64,000 bases of DNA from Chloroflexi bacterium HGW-Chloroflexi-2. Its GTDB lineage: Bacteria > Chloroflexota > Anaerolineae > Anaerolineales > Anaerolineaceae. Positions 1 to 8,193 of this stretch are shown here, piece by piece. A model generated the notes under the pieces. It ran no database searches and was not told where the DNA came from. It saw only the letters and a list, made by a program, of their open reading frames with translations. How positions within the stretch are numbered: position 1 is the stretch's first letter; every line of letters begins with the position of its first letter. The position numbers and the translations under genes were made by a program. The stretch covers positions 115,890 through 179,889 of the forward strand of contig PHBY01000007.1 in the NCBI GenBank assembly GCA_002840735.1, written 5' to 3'.

Positions 1-315
1 GGTGAGTGGGAAGGCAAATTTATCAAAGATGTATTTGCAACCAGTGGAGATGAAGTGCAGGCAATATATCAAAATCCTTATACGGCCCGCAAGCCTGGTG
101 GAGAAAGCATTGGAGAAGTGGCAGACCGCATGTATGCATATCTGGATCATCTGGCTGAAAAACACGATCAACAAACCATCATTGTCGTTTCTCATGGATT
201 GGCAGTTGCAACCGTTTTGTGTAAGATAAGACAATTGCCATTAGAGATGGCTATCCGAAATATTCCTGAAAACACAGGTGTTGAAGTAGTAAAGTGGTCA
301 AATGAATCATATTAA
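1..315 (+). CDS. Histidine phosphatase family protein, C-terminal part (5' end outside window)
   Basis: The reading frame is open from base 1 and ends at a TAA at 313-315, so the gene starts before the window. The first residues, GEWEGK, and the later VSHG motif followed by an alanine-rich helix fit the C-terminal half of the histidine phosphatase (phosphoglycerate mutase-like/CobC) superfamily. The N-terminal RHG catalytic motif would lie upstream and cannot be seen. The second catalytic histidine is the one in VSHG. These enzymes remove phosphate from small metabolites or cofactor precursors; the substrate cannot be told from this part. A terminator hairpin follows within 20 bases. Confidence 0.75.
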   Translation, partial: GEWEGKFIKDVFATSGDEVQAIYQNPYTARKPGGESIGEVADRMYAYLDHLAEKHDQQTIIVVSHGLAVATVLCKIRQLPLEMAIRNIPENTGVEVVKWSNESY

Positions 316-330
316 AAGACCGAATAATTA

Positions 331-360
331 AAAACCACCTTGTTTTTTAAGGTGGTTTTT
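331..360 (+). terminator. Rho-independent terminator after the phosphatase gene
   Basis: AAAACCACCTT and AAGGTGGTTTT form an 11-bp stem around a T-rich loop, followed by a T run. The A run on the other side means it could also stop transcription from the tRNA-Ser gene on the minus strand. Confidence 0.8.
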
Positions 361-363
361 ACA

Positions 364-453
364 TGGCGGAGAGAAAGGGATTCGAACCCTTGATACCTTT
401 CGGTATACGCGCTTTCCAGGCGCGCGCGTTAGGCCAGACTACGCTACCTCTCC
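364..453 (-). tRNA. tRNA-Ser (anticodon GGA)
   Basis: Read on the minus strand this gives a class II tRNA. The acceptor stem is GGAGAGG paired with TCTCTCC, there is a long variable arm (TACCGAAAGGTA), a TTCGAAT T-loop and an anticodon loop CTGGAAA with anticodon GGA, decoding UCC/UCU. The discriminator base is G and CCA is encoded. The variable arm is typical of serine tRNA. Confidence 0.93.
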
Positions 454-577
454 ATTTGGTCCTTTTGGACGCGACGAAAATTTTACCATTAACAAGCTTG
501 ATAGGGAAGGAAAAGAAAGTCAATCAAATGGAAATGGATCCGCAAAGCACAAACAGTAAAATTTTCAATTTTTCCTA

Positions 578-606
578 TTGCATTATCCCCTCAAGTAAAT
601 TATAAT
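578..606 (+). promoter_or_regulatory. Sigma-70-type promoter for tRNA-Val and the thrS leader
   Basis: TTGCAT (578-583), a 17-bp spacer and TATAAT (601-606) lie 10 bases before the tRNA-Val gene. The expected start site is about 612-614. No second promoter is evident between the tRNA and the T-box leader. Confidence 0.65.
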
Positions 607-616
607 ATCGCCACGC

Positions 617-690
617 GGGCGGTTAGCTCAGTTGGTTAGAGCGTCGCGTTGACATCGCGGAGGCCGTAGGTTCGAGCCCTATACCGCCCA
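617..690 (+). tRNA. tRNA-Val (anticodon GAC)
   Basis: GGGCGGT pairs with ACCGCCC. The D arm TAGCTCAGTTGGTTAGA, the anticodon loop TTGACAT (anticodon GAC, decoding GUC/GUU) and the T arm GGTTCGAGCCC are all present. The discriminator is A. CCA is not encoded, unlike in the neighbouring tRNA-Ser. Confidence 0.95.
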
Positions 691-704
691 CTACAAATGA
701 ATAC

Positions 705-937
705 ACAAAAGCTACGATCAGGACGATTAAGTGTTCTGAAACTCCAGAGAGAAAAAGTCATTGGCTGAAAGCTTTTTCAGAAGCATGAACACCGAAAACC
801 ACCTGTGAGCTGAACCCTGAAACGTGAGGAGTAAGGCAACCGGCGCAACCGTTAAAAGCATAGACAAGATGCTCATAATTTGAGTAATCTGGGTGGAACC
901 GCGAGAAGTTCTCTTGCCCCAGTGGCAAGAGTTTTTT
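705..937 (+). promoter_or_regulatory. T-box riboswitch controlling thrS
   Basis: The hallmark T-box sequence CTGGGTGGAACCGCG lies at 889-903. It is followed by the competing terminator CTCTTGCC/GGCAAGAG plus a T run (911-937). Stem I features are visible upstream: CAGAGAG at about 745-751 and a GGCTGAAAG distal loop. A candidate specifier triplet ACC (threonine) is at 791-793, after GAAC. T-box leaders sense uncharged cognate tRNA, which stabilises the antiterminator and allows transcription. Here tRNA-Thr would be sensed and threonyl-tRNA synthetase made in response. The specifier assignment is less sure than the element itself. Confidence 0.92.
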
Positions 938-971
938 GTTTAAATACTGAATTTATGGAAAGAGGTGAAAA

Positions 972-2762
972 ATGGCAAAAAAAGTTGATGTAATTTATGA
1001 AGGATCACAATTATTCAAAGTGAGACACTCAACTGCACATGTAATGGCACAGGCTGTTCTGGAAAAATTTCCGGATGCCAAATATGCCATTGGACCTGCA
1101 ATTGATGATGGCTTTTATTATGATTTCGATCTTCCACGACCTCTAACCCCAGAAGACCTGGAAGAGATTGAAAAACGAATGAAACATATCGTTAAAGGAA
1201 ATCATAAATTTGAAAAACAAGTTTTGAGCTCTGAGGAAGCATTGAACATTTTTAATGATCAACCTTATAAAATCGAGTTAATAAAAGGGCTTGAAGAAGG
1301 TGGAACTGATGAGCACGGTGACTCATTGGATGAAAAACCAGAGATTTCTATCTATAAACATGATAAATTTGTAGATTTATGCCGTGGTCCACATGTGGAG
1401 AGTACCAAAGAGATCAATCCCAAAGCGCTTAAACTTCTATCGGTTGCTGGTGCTTATTGGCGTGGCGATGAAAAACGCCCTATGTTACAGAGAATTTATG
1501 GTACTGTATTTGAGAATCCAGAAGATTTAAAGGATTATTTATGGAGAATCGAAGAAGCCAAAAAGCGTGATCATCGTAAAGTTGGCAAAGAATTGGATTT
1601 ATTCTCCATCAATCAGGAAGTTGGTCCCGGCTTGATCCTTTGGCATCCCAACGGAGGACTTATTCGTCATCTGGTCGAAGATTATTGTAAACAGGAACAC
1701 CTGGCGAATGGCTACGATATTGTTTATACTCCTCACATCGGAAGAGCACATTTATGGGAAACCTCAGGTCATCTGGGTTTTTACAAGGAAAATATGTTTT
1801 CATCCATGGAAATTGAAGAGGATGAATATTATGCCAAACCGATGAACTGCCCATTCCACATTATGATTTACAAAAACAAATTACATTCCTATCGGGATTT
1901 TCCAATGCGAATGGCTGAATGGGGCACAGTTTACCGATACGAACGTTCCGGTGTTTTACATGGCTTGTTACGGGTTCGTGGTTTCACCCAGGATGATGCG
2001 CATATATTCTGTCGCGAAGATCAGATGCCAGGCGAAATTGATCGCACACTGAATTTCTGCTTACATATTTTGCGTCATTTTGGAATGAATGAATTTCATG
2101 CTTATCTGTCAACCCGAAATCCTGAGAAATCAGTCGGGGAAGAGCCGGAATGGTTAAGAGCACAGGACGCGCTTAAAGAAGCACTCGAACGAGCAAACTT
2201 GAACTATGATATTGACGAAGGTGGTGCTGCTTTTTATGGTCCTAAAATCGATCTGAAAATGATTGATGCGTTGGGACGTGAATGGCAACTCAGTACCATT
2301 CAATTCGATTTCAATTTGCCTGAACGTTTTGATATGACCTATATCGGTGAGGATGGACAGCAACACAGACCTCTCATGATCCATCGGGCGTTATTGGGTT
2401 CGGTCGAGCGCTTTATGGGTGTCTTAATTGAGCATTATGGTGGTGCCTTCCCAGTGTGGTTGATGCCTGTTCAGGCTTCCATCATACCAATTGCTGACCG
2501 CCACATTGATTTTGCTCATGAAGTCGCCCAGCAATTAAAAGCCAATGGTATGCGAGTGGAAGTGGATGACAGCAATGAACGCATGAATGCTAAAATTCGA
2601 AATGCTCAATTGCAAAAAATACCCTACATGTTGGTGATTGGTGATAAAGAAGTTGAAACTGGTCAGGTAGCCTTACGAATGCGCAATGGAGAAAATCCCG
2701 GTGCTATGGTAGTGGATGATTTCATTCAATTTGCCCAAAAACAGATAAAAGAATTAGCATAA
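972..2762 (+). CDS. thrS: Threonyl-tRNA synthetase, form lacking the TGS domain
   Basis: The product attaches threonine to tRNA-Thr in the cytoplasm. The 596-residue protein begins almost directly with the editing domain (HSTAH, His19/His23, with the later DLCRGPH cysteine/histidine motif). This is followed by the class II catalytic core (motif 2 around YRYERSG, zinc-binding cysteine in KPMNCPFH, motif 3 around HRALLGSVERF) and the C-terminal anticodon-binding domain (from about residue 495). Typical bacterial enzymes are near 640 residues because they carry an N-terminal TGS domain, which is absent here. The start has an AGAGGTG ribosome site 7 bases upstream. Expression is controlled by the T-box leader just before it, and a strong terminator follows. 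Confidence 0.97.
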   Translation: MAKKVDVIYEGSQLFKVRHSTAHVMAQAVLEKFPDAKYAIGPAIDDGFYYDFDLPRPLTPEDLEEIEKRMKHIVKGNHKFEKQVLSSEEALNIFNDQPYKIELIKGLEEGGTDEHGDSLDEKPEISIYKHDKFVDLCRGPHVESTKEINPKALKLLSVAGAYWRGDEKRPMLQRIYGTVFENPEDLKDYLWRIEEAKKRDHRKVGKELDLFSINQEVGPGLILWHPNGGLIRHLVEDYCKQEHLANGYDIVYTPHIGRAHLWETSGHLGFYKENMFSSMEIEEDEYYAKPMNCPFHIMIYKNKLHSYRDFPMRMAEWGTVYRYERSGVLHGLLRVRGFTQDDAHIFCREDQMPGEIDRTLNFCLHILRHFGMNEFHAYLSTRNPEKSVGEEPEWLRAQDALKEALERANLNYDIDEGGAAFYGPKIDLKMIDALGREWQLSTIQFDFNLPERFDMTYIGEDGQQHRPLMIHRALLGSVERFMGVLIEHYGGAFPVWLMPVQASIIPIADRHIDFAHEVAQQLKANGMRVEVDDSNERMNAKIRNAQLQKIPYMLVIGDKEVETGQVALRMRNGENPGAMVVDDFIQFAQKQIKELA

Positions 2763-2771
2763 TGCTTATTC

Positions 2772-2809
2772 AAACAGAGGGTTTCGAATCAAGAAACCCT
2801 CTGTTTTTA
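2772..2809 (+). terminator. Terminator after thrS
   Basis: AAACAGAGGGTTTC pairs perfectly with GAAACCCTCTGTTT over 14 bp, with a 7-nt loop, followed by T residues. Confidence 0.9.
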
Positions 2810-2850
2810 CATAGGATTAGTAATGAAAATCTCAAATCAAGCGTGTTTTA

Positions 2851-2880
2851 TTGACGATCATATTTAAGATATGGTATATT
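2851..2880 (+). promoter_or_regulatory. Promoter of the infC-rpmI-rplT operon
   Basis: TTGACG (2851-2856), an 18-bp spacer and TATATT (2875-2880), about 60 bases before infC and just after the thrS terminator. Confidence 0.6.
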
Positions 2881-2941
2881 ATACAAGTTCAATTTTTTAA
2901 AGGAATCATATATTTGTTCAACTTTTGAAAGGAGTTAGACC

Positions 2942-3559
2942 ATTAGTACATCAAATTTTCGGATAAATGAAGAAATCAAAGTAAAAGAAGTTCGCTTGAT
3001 TGGAGCTGGAGGAGAAAACGTAGGATTAATTACTGTTCAAAAAGCACTGGAAATGGCTCGCGAGGCCGAATTGGATCTCGTTGAAGTCGCTCCAGGAGCC
3101 AATCCCCCAGTCTGTCGTATCATGAATTACGGGAAATTCCTGTATGAAAGAACTAAAAAAGAACGAGAAGCTAGAAAAGCGCAAACAAAAATAGAAACGA
3201 AAGAAATTCGATTGCGCCCAAAAACGAATGAACACCATCGCGGTTTTAAAACACGGGATGCAAGACGATGGCTCGAAGAGGGAATGAAAGTCAAAGTTAC
3301 GGTTCGCTTCCGCGGTCGTGAAATCACTTACCCTGAAATTGCATTGGAAGACCTCAAAGAAATCGCTGAGGAATTATCAGATGTTGCCACGGTAGAACAG
3401 AAACCAGACCTGGAAGGCCGTAATATGTTTATGTTATTATCACCAACCAAAGGTGTGGGGAAAAAAGCAAAAGCCTCCAGTCCTAAACCATCTAAAATTA
3501 AAGAAAAAGTTACCCAAACTGAAAACGTAACTGAGGACCTGGAAGATACAGAAGAATAA
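2942..3559 (+). CDS. infC: Translation initiation factor IF-3, AUU start codon
   Basis: IF-3 binds the 30S subunit, checks the initiator tRNA-start codon pairing and prevents premature 50S joining. The N-terminal family sequence (NFRINEEIKVKEVRLIG) is in frame only if translation starts at ATT 2942. An in-frame TAG lies at 2936 and no ATG, GTG or TTG exists until TTG 2996, which would delete conserved residues. AAAGGAG (2928-2934) stands 7 bases before the ATT. The protein is then 205 residues: N-terminal domain, basic linker (about residues 65-85) and C-terminal domain, plus a charged Lys/Glu-rich tail. An AUU start is the classic self-regulating feature of infC in E. coli. It heads the usual infC-rpmI-rplT order. 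Confidence 0.93.
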   Translation: MSTSNFRINEEIKVKEVRLIGAGGENVGLITVQKALEMAREAELDLVEVAPGANPPVCRIMNYGKFLYERTKKEREARKAQTKIETKEIRLRPKTNEHHRGFKTRDARRWLEEGMKVKVTVRFRGREITYPEIALEDLKEIAEELSDVATVEQKPDLEGRNMFMLLSPTKGVGKKAKASSPKPSKIKEKVTQTENVTEDLEDTEE

Positions 3560-3676
3560 TTTCCAGCAATTAATCGTTTTCACCTGTCCAAATCATTAAA
3601 CCTATAGTATAATTTGCGGTCGCGTGTCGTAAACGACCATAAATTTTATGAATTTTTTTAGAAGAGGAGATTAAAA

Positions 3677-3901
3677 GTGCCTCGTAAAGCAAGTACTGGC
3701 AAATTTAAGATGAAGACCCATAAAGCAACATCGAAACGATTTCGCTTAACTGGGTCGGGCATGTTGGTTCGAACAAAAGGTGGCAAAAGCCATTTGCGCC
3801 GTCGCACCTCGAAACGCACCAAACGCTTGCTATCTGAAATGATTGAAGTAAAAGGTACCAAGATTGCCCAGCGTGTTCGTCGCCTTGCCCCTTATCTCTA
3901 G
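3677..3901 (+). CDS. rpmI: Large ribosomal subunit protein bL35
   Basis: This is a small, very basic 74-residue 50S protein with the bL35 pattern: KMKTHKATSKRF, a central SGM...RTKGGKSHLRRRTSKRTKRL stretch and a C-terminal VRRLAPYL-type end. It starts at GTG 3677 with AGAAGAGGAG just upstream. It lies between infC and rplT as in most bacteria, so it is probably co-transcribed with them. Confidence 0.95.
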   Translation: MPRKASTGKFKMKTHKATSKRFRLTGSGMLVRTKGGKSHLRRRTSKRTKRLLSEMIEVKGTKIAQRVRRLAPYL

Positions 3902-3990
3902 GGATAGGCTGTTCGTATTCATGATTAGTGCAACTGTTGGGTGTTTAACTGGTTAATCCCGGCGCCCAGGGGTATGCAAAGGAGTAAAAA

Positions 3991-4341
3991 ATGGCACGTG
4001 TGAAAGGTGGCCCTCGTGGTTATCAACGTCACAAAAAAGTTCTGAAAATGACCAAAGGCCAATACGGAACCAGAAGTAAATTGTTCCGTCGCGCAAATGA
4101 AGCGATGTTAAAAAGCCTCTGGTATGCTTATCGCGATCGCCGCAATCGAAAACGCGATTTGAGAAGATTATGGATAACTCGTATCAATGCTGGCGCACGT
4201 TTGAATGGCGTCTCATACAGTCAATTGATCCACCTGATGCGTAAAGCAAATATCACCATCAACCGAAAAATGATGGCTGATCTGGCTGTGCGTGATCCTC
4301 AAACTTTCAGCGCAATCATTGCAAAAGCAAAAGCTGCTTAA
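3991..4341 (+). CDS. rplT: Large ribosomal subunit protein bL20
   Basis: The product binds 23S rRNA early in 50S assembly. Its 116 residues show the family's basic N-terminal extension (MARVKGG) with [16 protein letters not shown] and RLWITRINA motifs. AAAGGAG precedes the ATG. The 89-base gap after rpmI holds GC-rich paired sequence; bL20 autoregulates this operon in other bacteria, but I cannot define a specific leader site here. A terminator hairpin follows 22 bases after the stop. Confidence 0.96.
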   Translation: MARVKGGPRGYQRHKKVLKMTKGQYGTRSKLFRRANEAMLKSLWYAYRDRRNRKRDLRRLWITRINAGARLNGVSYSQLIHLMRKANITINRKMMADLAVRDPQTFSAIIAKAKAA

Positions 4342-4363
4342 TACAATCCGATTAAAAACTTAT

Positions 4364-4395
4364 CCGGCAGGTTAATCACCTGCCGGTTTTATTTT
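4364..4395 (+). terminator. Terminator of the infC operon
   Basis: CCGGCAGGT (4364-4372) pairs with ACCTGCCGG (4378-4386) across a 5-nt loop and is followed by TTTTATTTT. Confidence 0.85.
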
Positions 4396-4412
4396 CCGGT
4401 AAAATTAGGAAG

Positions 4413-5195
4413 ATGATTAAATCCAACCAAAATCCAAAAATCCAGAAAACTCGAGCACTCTTGCAGCAATCCAAAGAACGGAAAATTTCTGATTTATTTG
4501 TTGTAGAAGGTGTTCGGCTTTTCGAAGAAGCCATGCGGGCAAACTGGGAAATGGATTTTATTTTGTACAGTGACAATCTTTCGACTCGCGGGTTGGAATT
4601 GCTGAATCAGGCAGAGGAACGAAAGATTGCCATTGATGAGATTCCATTCTCATTGATGAGAAAGGTTGCCGATACAGAGCATCCGCAAGGGATCATTGCA
4701 GTTGTTCATCAAAAAAAAGCCCCAATTCCCCGACCCCTAAATTTCGTTCTGATCTGTGACTCGATCAGTGATCCAGGTAATTTGGGAACCATTTTGCGGT
4801 CTGCAGATGCTGCTCATGTTCAGGCTGTGTTAATTTCGCCCAATAGCACAGACCCTTATTCACCTAAAGTGGTCAGAGCTGGTATGGGAGCACACTTTCA
4901 CATACCAATCAATCAAACTGATTGGCAGGAAATATATGGAATCTGCAGGAATTCTAAACAACCATTACATACGTACCTTGCCGCAGCTGAGGCAGACTTG
5001 AGTTGCTGGGATGCTGATCTGAGAATTCCCTGTGCGATTATTGTTGGAAGTGAAGCTTCAGGGGCAGGAAATGAAGCTCATGATATGGCGGACACTAAAT
5101 TCAAAATCCCTATGCCGGGTGAAAGTGAATCTTTAAATGCTGCAGTAGCAGCCAGTATCTTATTATTTGAAACCTTAAGACAGAGGTCTACATGA
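4413..5195 (+). CDS. SpoU/TrmH-family RNA 2'-O-methyltransferase
   Basis: The 260-residue protein has an N-terminal substrate-binding domain (about residues 1-95, including FVVEGVRLFEEA) and a C-terminal knotted SPOUT domain. The three SPOUT motifs are visible: SDPGNLGTILRSADA (about 118-132), IIVGSEASGAG (about 208-218) and IPMPGESESLNAAVAAS (about 228-245). Such enzymes methylate the 2'-hydroxyl of an rRNA or tRNA nucleotide using S-adenosylmethionine. The position modified cannot be read from sequence; RlmB-like and TsnR-like roles are both possible. The stop overlaps the start of the next gene by 4 bases, so the two are translationally coupled. Confidence 0.88.
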   Translation: MIKSNQNPKIQKTRALLQQSKERKISDLFVVEGVRLFEEAMRANWEMDFILYSDNLSTRGLELLNQAEERKIAIDEIPFSLMRKVADTEHPQGIIAVVHQKKAPIPRPLNFVLICDSISDPGNLGTILRSADAAHVQAVLISPNSTDPYSPKVVRAGMGAHFHIPINQTDWQEIYGICRNSKQPLHTYLAAAEADLSCWDADLRIPCAIIVGSEASGAGNEAHDMADTKFKIPMPGESESLNAAVAASILLFETLRQRST

Positions 5196-6427
5196 AAATT
5201 CGCTCAATTACCAGTTTTTATGATCCAGGAACATTAAAAGCCGATTACACCCTGGAAGTTTTATCTACTCTGGCAAAAGAATGTAAACAAACCTGTATTG
5301 CGAATGGATATGAAGTTCAAACTCTACGATTGGCAACCATTCCTTTTTCCCTGATAAAACCCGATGAAAATGCCGATCAACTGATTACCCTGACAAAGGC
5401 AATGGAAACCAAAGCCAAAATAAATGGCTTTGATTATCTCTCCCTGGGACCAGCATTAATCGGTCATCCTGAAAGTTATGATGTAATTCCTGATCTTCTT
5501 TCGGAGACAGATATCACTTTTTTCAGTGGAGCTATTGCCGATCAGAGAACCGGTGTAAGCGTAAAAGCGATCCAACAATGTGCAAAAATAATATCTCTAA
5601 ATGCTGAATTGGAAGAAAATGGTTTTGCGAATTTACGGTTCAGTGCCTTAGCCAACGTAAAACCTTTTGGCCCATTTTTTCCTGGATCCTATCACCAACC
5701 AGGTCAACCACCGGCAATCAGCATTGCGATCGAAGGTGCAGATGAGGTTCTCCATGCATTTAGCAACGCAAAGAACCTGTCAGAAGCCAGGAAAATACTC
5801 TTAGAAAACCTTGAGCATCATGCCAATCAATTAGGTCTTATTTTCTCGGAATTATTAGCGGACCAGAAAGTTGTTTTCCAGGGATTCGATTTCTCAGTTG
5901 CACCTTTTCCTGAGGATAATTGTTCGCTGGGGGTAGCCATGGAGAGTTTGGGTGTTTCATCTTTAGGAAAACATGGATCACTGGCTGCAGCTGCATTTCT
6001 CACCGACACGCTGGATCGCGGAAATTGGGCTCGAAGTGGATTTAATGGTCTCATGTTGCCATTATTAGAAGATTCGCGGTTGTCACAAAGGTCTATCGAT
6101 CAGACCTTGACCATAAAAGATTTATTGATGTACTCCGCTGTCTGTGGAACAGGTTTGGACACAATTCCTATTCCAGGATCAACATCCCGTGAGCAAATTG
6201 AAGCTCTATTGCTTGACATTGCAGCTCTTTCTTCGCGTTTGAAAAAACCTCTGACAGCCAGATTGATGCCTATTCCTGGCAAAGAAGCAGGAGATTTGAC
6301 TAATTTTGAATTTGAATTTTTCTCGAATGGAAGAGTCCTGGCAATTGATGCAAATGCTTTATCAGGTTTTTTCAACAATATCAACGAAGAATTTACTTTA
6401 AGACCAAGGCAGGTCGAATCAATTTAA
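5192..6427 (+). CDS. DUF711 family protein (UPF0210-related)
   Basis: This 411-residue soluble protein has the conserved blocks DFSVAPFPE, SLGKHGSLAAAAFLTD, YSAVCGTGLDTIPIPGS, KPLTARLMPIPGKEAGD and TNFEFEFFSNGRVLAID, which I recognise as the DUF711 family. The cysteine in AVCGTGLD and the acidic/glycine blocks suggest an enzyme related to the glycyl-radical or amidohydrolase-like DUF711 group, but no reaction is established. The start codon overlaps the stop of the preceding methyltransferase (ATGA), so they form a two-gene unit. Confidence 0.8.
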   Translation: MKIRSITSFYDPGTLKADYTLEVLSTLAKECKQTCIANGYEVQTLRLATIPFSLIKPDENADQLITLTKAMETKAKINGFDYLSLGPALIGHPESYDVIPDLLSETDITFFSGAIADQRTGVSVKAIQQCAKIISLNAELEENGFANLRFSALANVKPFGPFFPGSYHQPGQPPAISIAIEGADEVLHAFSNAKNLSEARKILLENLEHHANQLGLIFSELLADQKVVFQGFDFSVAPFPEDNCSLGVAMESLGVSSLGKHGSLAAAAFLTDTLDRGNWARSGFNGLMLPLLEDSRLSQRSIDQTLTIKDLLMYSAVCGTGLDTIPIPGSTSREQIEALLLDIAALSSRLKKPLTARLMPIPGKEAGDLTNFEFEFFSNGRVLAIDANALSGFFNNINEEFTLRPRQVESI

Positions 6428-6430
6428 CTG

Positions 6431-7162
6431 TTATCGGATTTGTTTAAAATTAATGAGAATCAGGTTTTTCTGACAATCCTCAAATGTATCGAAGTACACA
6501 CGGTCAGAAATTGGAATATTTGCCTGATCCAATAATTGAATAGAGAGTTGACCGGTGCTATTCAACGGTGTATCCCCCAGCGTAAACTCAAACCCTGATG
6601 GTCCATACGGAGACGATTCAAGTGTCAGACTGAGTAAGTCAACGCGTTTTCCATTATAAGTTCCGCGTAACCAGACTCGAACACCCATCACTGGTCGTGC
6701 TTGTAAATCAAACACCTGACCAGCAACTCCTATCCAATTACAGCCATAATTCGGCTTGAATAACGTGCTTTCAATGGCATTGATATCATTCTGTAAAACA
6801 AATGCGTAATATCCGCTAAAAGGTGTTTCTGTGGGTGGTAATGACGTTATTTCAGGTACAGGCGTGCCATTGCTATATGTTCCCTGTTCTGTGGCAGTAG
6901 GCATACGGGTTTCAGTCGACGTTAACACTAATTCAGAAGTGGCAGTTGGTAGTAACTCCAGAGTCGCACTGGGTTGTGTTGGGTTTTCAAGCACCAATGC
7001 TTCAGGCAGATCATAGGGAGGCAATGGGTTAAAAACCACTTTTGGATTTAAATAAATGGTAACCTGAAGGGCAATGATCACTACGATTAACACCACAATC
7101 AATCCAGTGAAAATATTCAAGATCAGATCCAGAATTTTTGTTTTTGATGTTTCTTGTAGCAA
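6431..7162 (-). CDS. Membrane-anchored protein with Thr/Pro-rich linker, unknown function
   Basis: I do not recognise a named family. Residues 1-17 are cytoplasmic, about 18-40 form one strongly hydrophobic helix, and about 55-115 are a low-complexity Pro/Thr/Ser/Glu stalk. The last 130 residues form a compact extracellular domain containing GCNWIGVAGQVFDLQ and a second cysteine near the C-terminus (FEDCQKN), possibly a disulfide. The phrase GQVFD.QARPVMGVRVWL resembles Ig-like or carboxypeptidase-regulatory beta domains. The start is TTG at 7162 with GGGAGG 6 bases upstream. It lies 26 bases downstream of the parvulin gene, probably in the same operon. Confidence 0.7.
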   Translation of the reverse strand: MLQETSKTKILDLILNIFTGLIVVLIVVIIALQVTIYLNPKVVFNPLPPYDLPEALVLENPTQPSATLELLPTATSELVLTSTETRMPTATEQGTYSNGTPVPEITSLPPTETPFSGYYAFVLQNDINAIESTLFKPNYGCNWIGVAGQVFDLQARPVMGVRVWLRGTYNGKRVDLLSLTLESSPYGPSGFEFTLGDTPLNSTGQLSIQLLDQANIPISDRVYFDTFEDCQKNLILINFKQIR

Positions 7163-7188
7163 TTCATACCTCCCAATGATTCTGAATC

Positions 7189-8121
7189 TTAATTTTGACT
7201 CAAAATAACTGAGCTATTTGCTTTCTGATCCACTAACCAGGCCATTAAAGTAAGTCTTTGTTTCTTAAGAAGTGCATCCTGGGTAAGTTCACGATCAAAT
7301 TCACGTTCCATGACCTCAACAATATGATATCCATAGGTTGATTCAATTACGTGTGAATATTCACCAGGTTGTAAGTTAAATACCACCTCTTCAATTTGAG
7401 GGAGCACCAGGTAATCTCTTGGGAACCAACCTAACTCCCCCCCTGCGAGCTGGTCATATCCCCAGGCATAATAAGTGAAATCAGCTCCATTCTGCAGTTG
7501 ATTGTAAATGTCATCTGCCAGAGACTTGCTGGAGACTAATATTTGCCTGGCGCGTATTTGTTCTGCCCGTGGGGAAACCCGACTGATGAGATAATCTCTC
7601 ATCCAGGCTGCTTCAATTTGCAGTTTATAAAGACGCTCGAAACTTTCTGGTGAATACTGATAATCCAGTAACCATTGTTGAAATTGATTCTCCCCACCAG
7701 ATTCAATGACCAGGTTTTCGAATTTTTTGACGTAGGAATCTTGATCCAAAATAAATCCGGTTTCTCTGGCTCCCTGTGCTAATAACAGTGTTTCAATCAT
7801 TGTCTCGAGAACAATTTCCCGAACCTGATTCTCTTCGAATTCTTTTCCAAGCTTTGTCGCAGCTGCTACATAACGCGTAACTTCATCTTCAAAGTCACTT
7901 AACCGGATTCCTTCATCGTTTACCGTCGCTTTCATCGGTGCGGATGGCGTCGGAACAAGCGTAGCTGACTCCTCAGGAACAACATTAGTTGCAGTACTGA
8001 TTGATGTACCGGGTTCTGGAGTTAGGTTTTCAGAAGGTAGTGGAGTCTGGGTTGTGGTGCAGCCAGTAATAACCAAAAATGAAATTATGATAAAAAATAA
8101 TTGCTGAATTGTGATTTTCAT
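7189..8121 (-). CDS. Parvulin-type peptidyl-prolyl isomerase lipoprotein (PrsA/SurA-like)
   Basis: From ATG 8121 the 310-residue protein has a lipoprotein signal peptide ending in the lipobox ITGC (Cys about 21), a Thr/Pro-rich linker, a SurA-like helical N-terminal region (about 65-185) and a parvulin domain (about 190-285) with ARQILVSS, GGELGWFPRD and YGYHIVEV. It would help fold exported proteins outside the membrane. An upstream TTG in the same frame would run through the groEL terminator and put residues before the signal peptide, so it was not chosen. Only 17 bases separate the start from that terminator, so transcription probably depends on read-through from groESL. Confidence 0.87.
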   Translation of the reverse strand: MKITIQQLFFIIISFLVITGCTTTQTPLPSENLTPEPGTSISTATNVVPEESATLVPTPSAPMKATVNDEGIRLSDFEDEVTRYVAAATKLGKEFEENQVREIVLETMIETLLLAQGARETGFILDQDSYVKKFENLVIESGGENQFQQWLLDYQYSPESFERLYKLQIEAAWMRDYLISRVSPRAEQIRARQILVSSKSLADDIYNQLQNGADFTYYAWGYDQLAGGELGWFPRDYLVLPQIEEVVFNLQPGEYSHVIESTYGYHIVEVMEREFDRELTQDALLKKQRLTLMAWLVDQKANSSVILSQN

Positions 8122-8138
8122 CTGGTTGATTATAATCC

Positions 8139-8173
8139 AAAAAAAAGCAGGTCGTGGAAAACCCACAACCTGC
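8139..8173 (-). terminator. Terminator after groEL
   Basis: On the minus strand GCAGGTTGTGG pairs with CCACGACCTGC (one G-U pair) around a short loop, followed by eight T residues. Confidence 0.88.
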
Positions 8174-8193
8174 AATTTGGTAATTAATTTGGT

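Noticed and set aside
363..605. Open frame of 80 codons over the tRNA-Ser region
   Set aside because: It runs antisense through a clear tRNA-Ser and has no protein character.
2996..3559. infC starting at TTG 2996
   Set aside because: It would remove conserved N-terminal residues that are in frame from ATT 2942, which has a well-spaced ribosome site.
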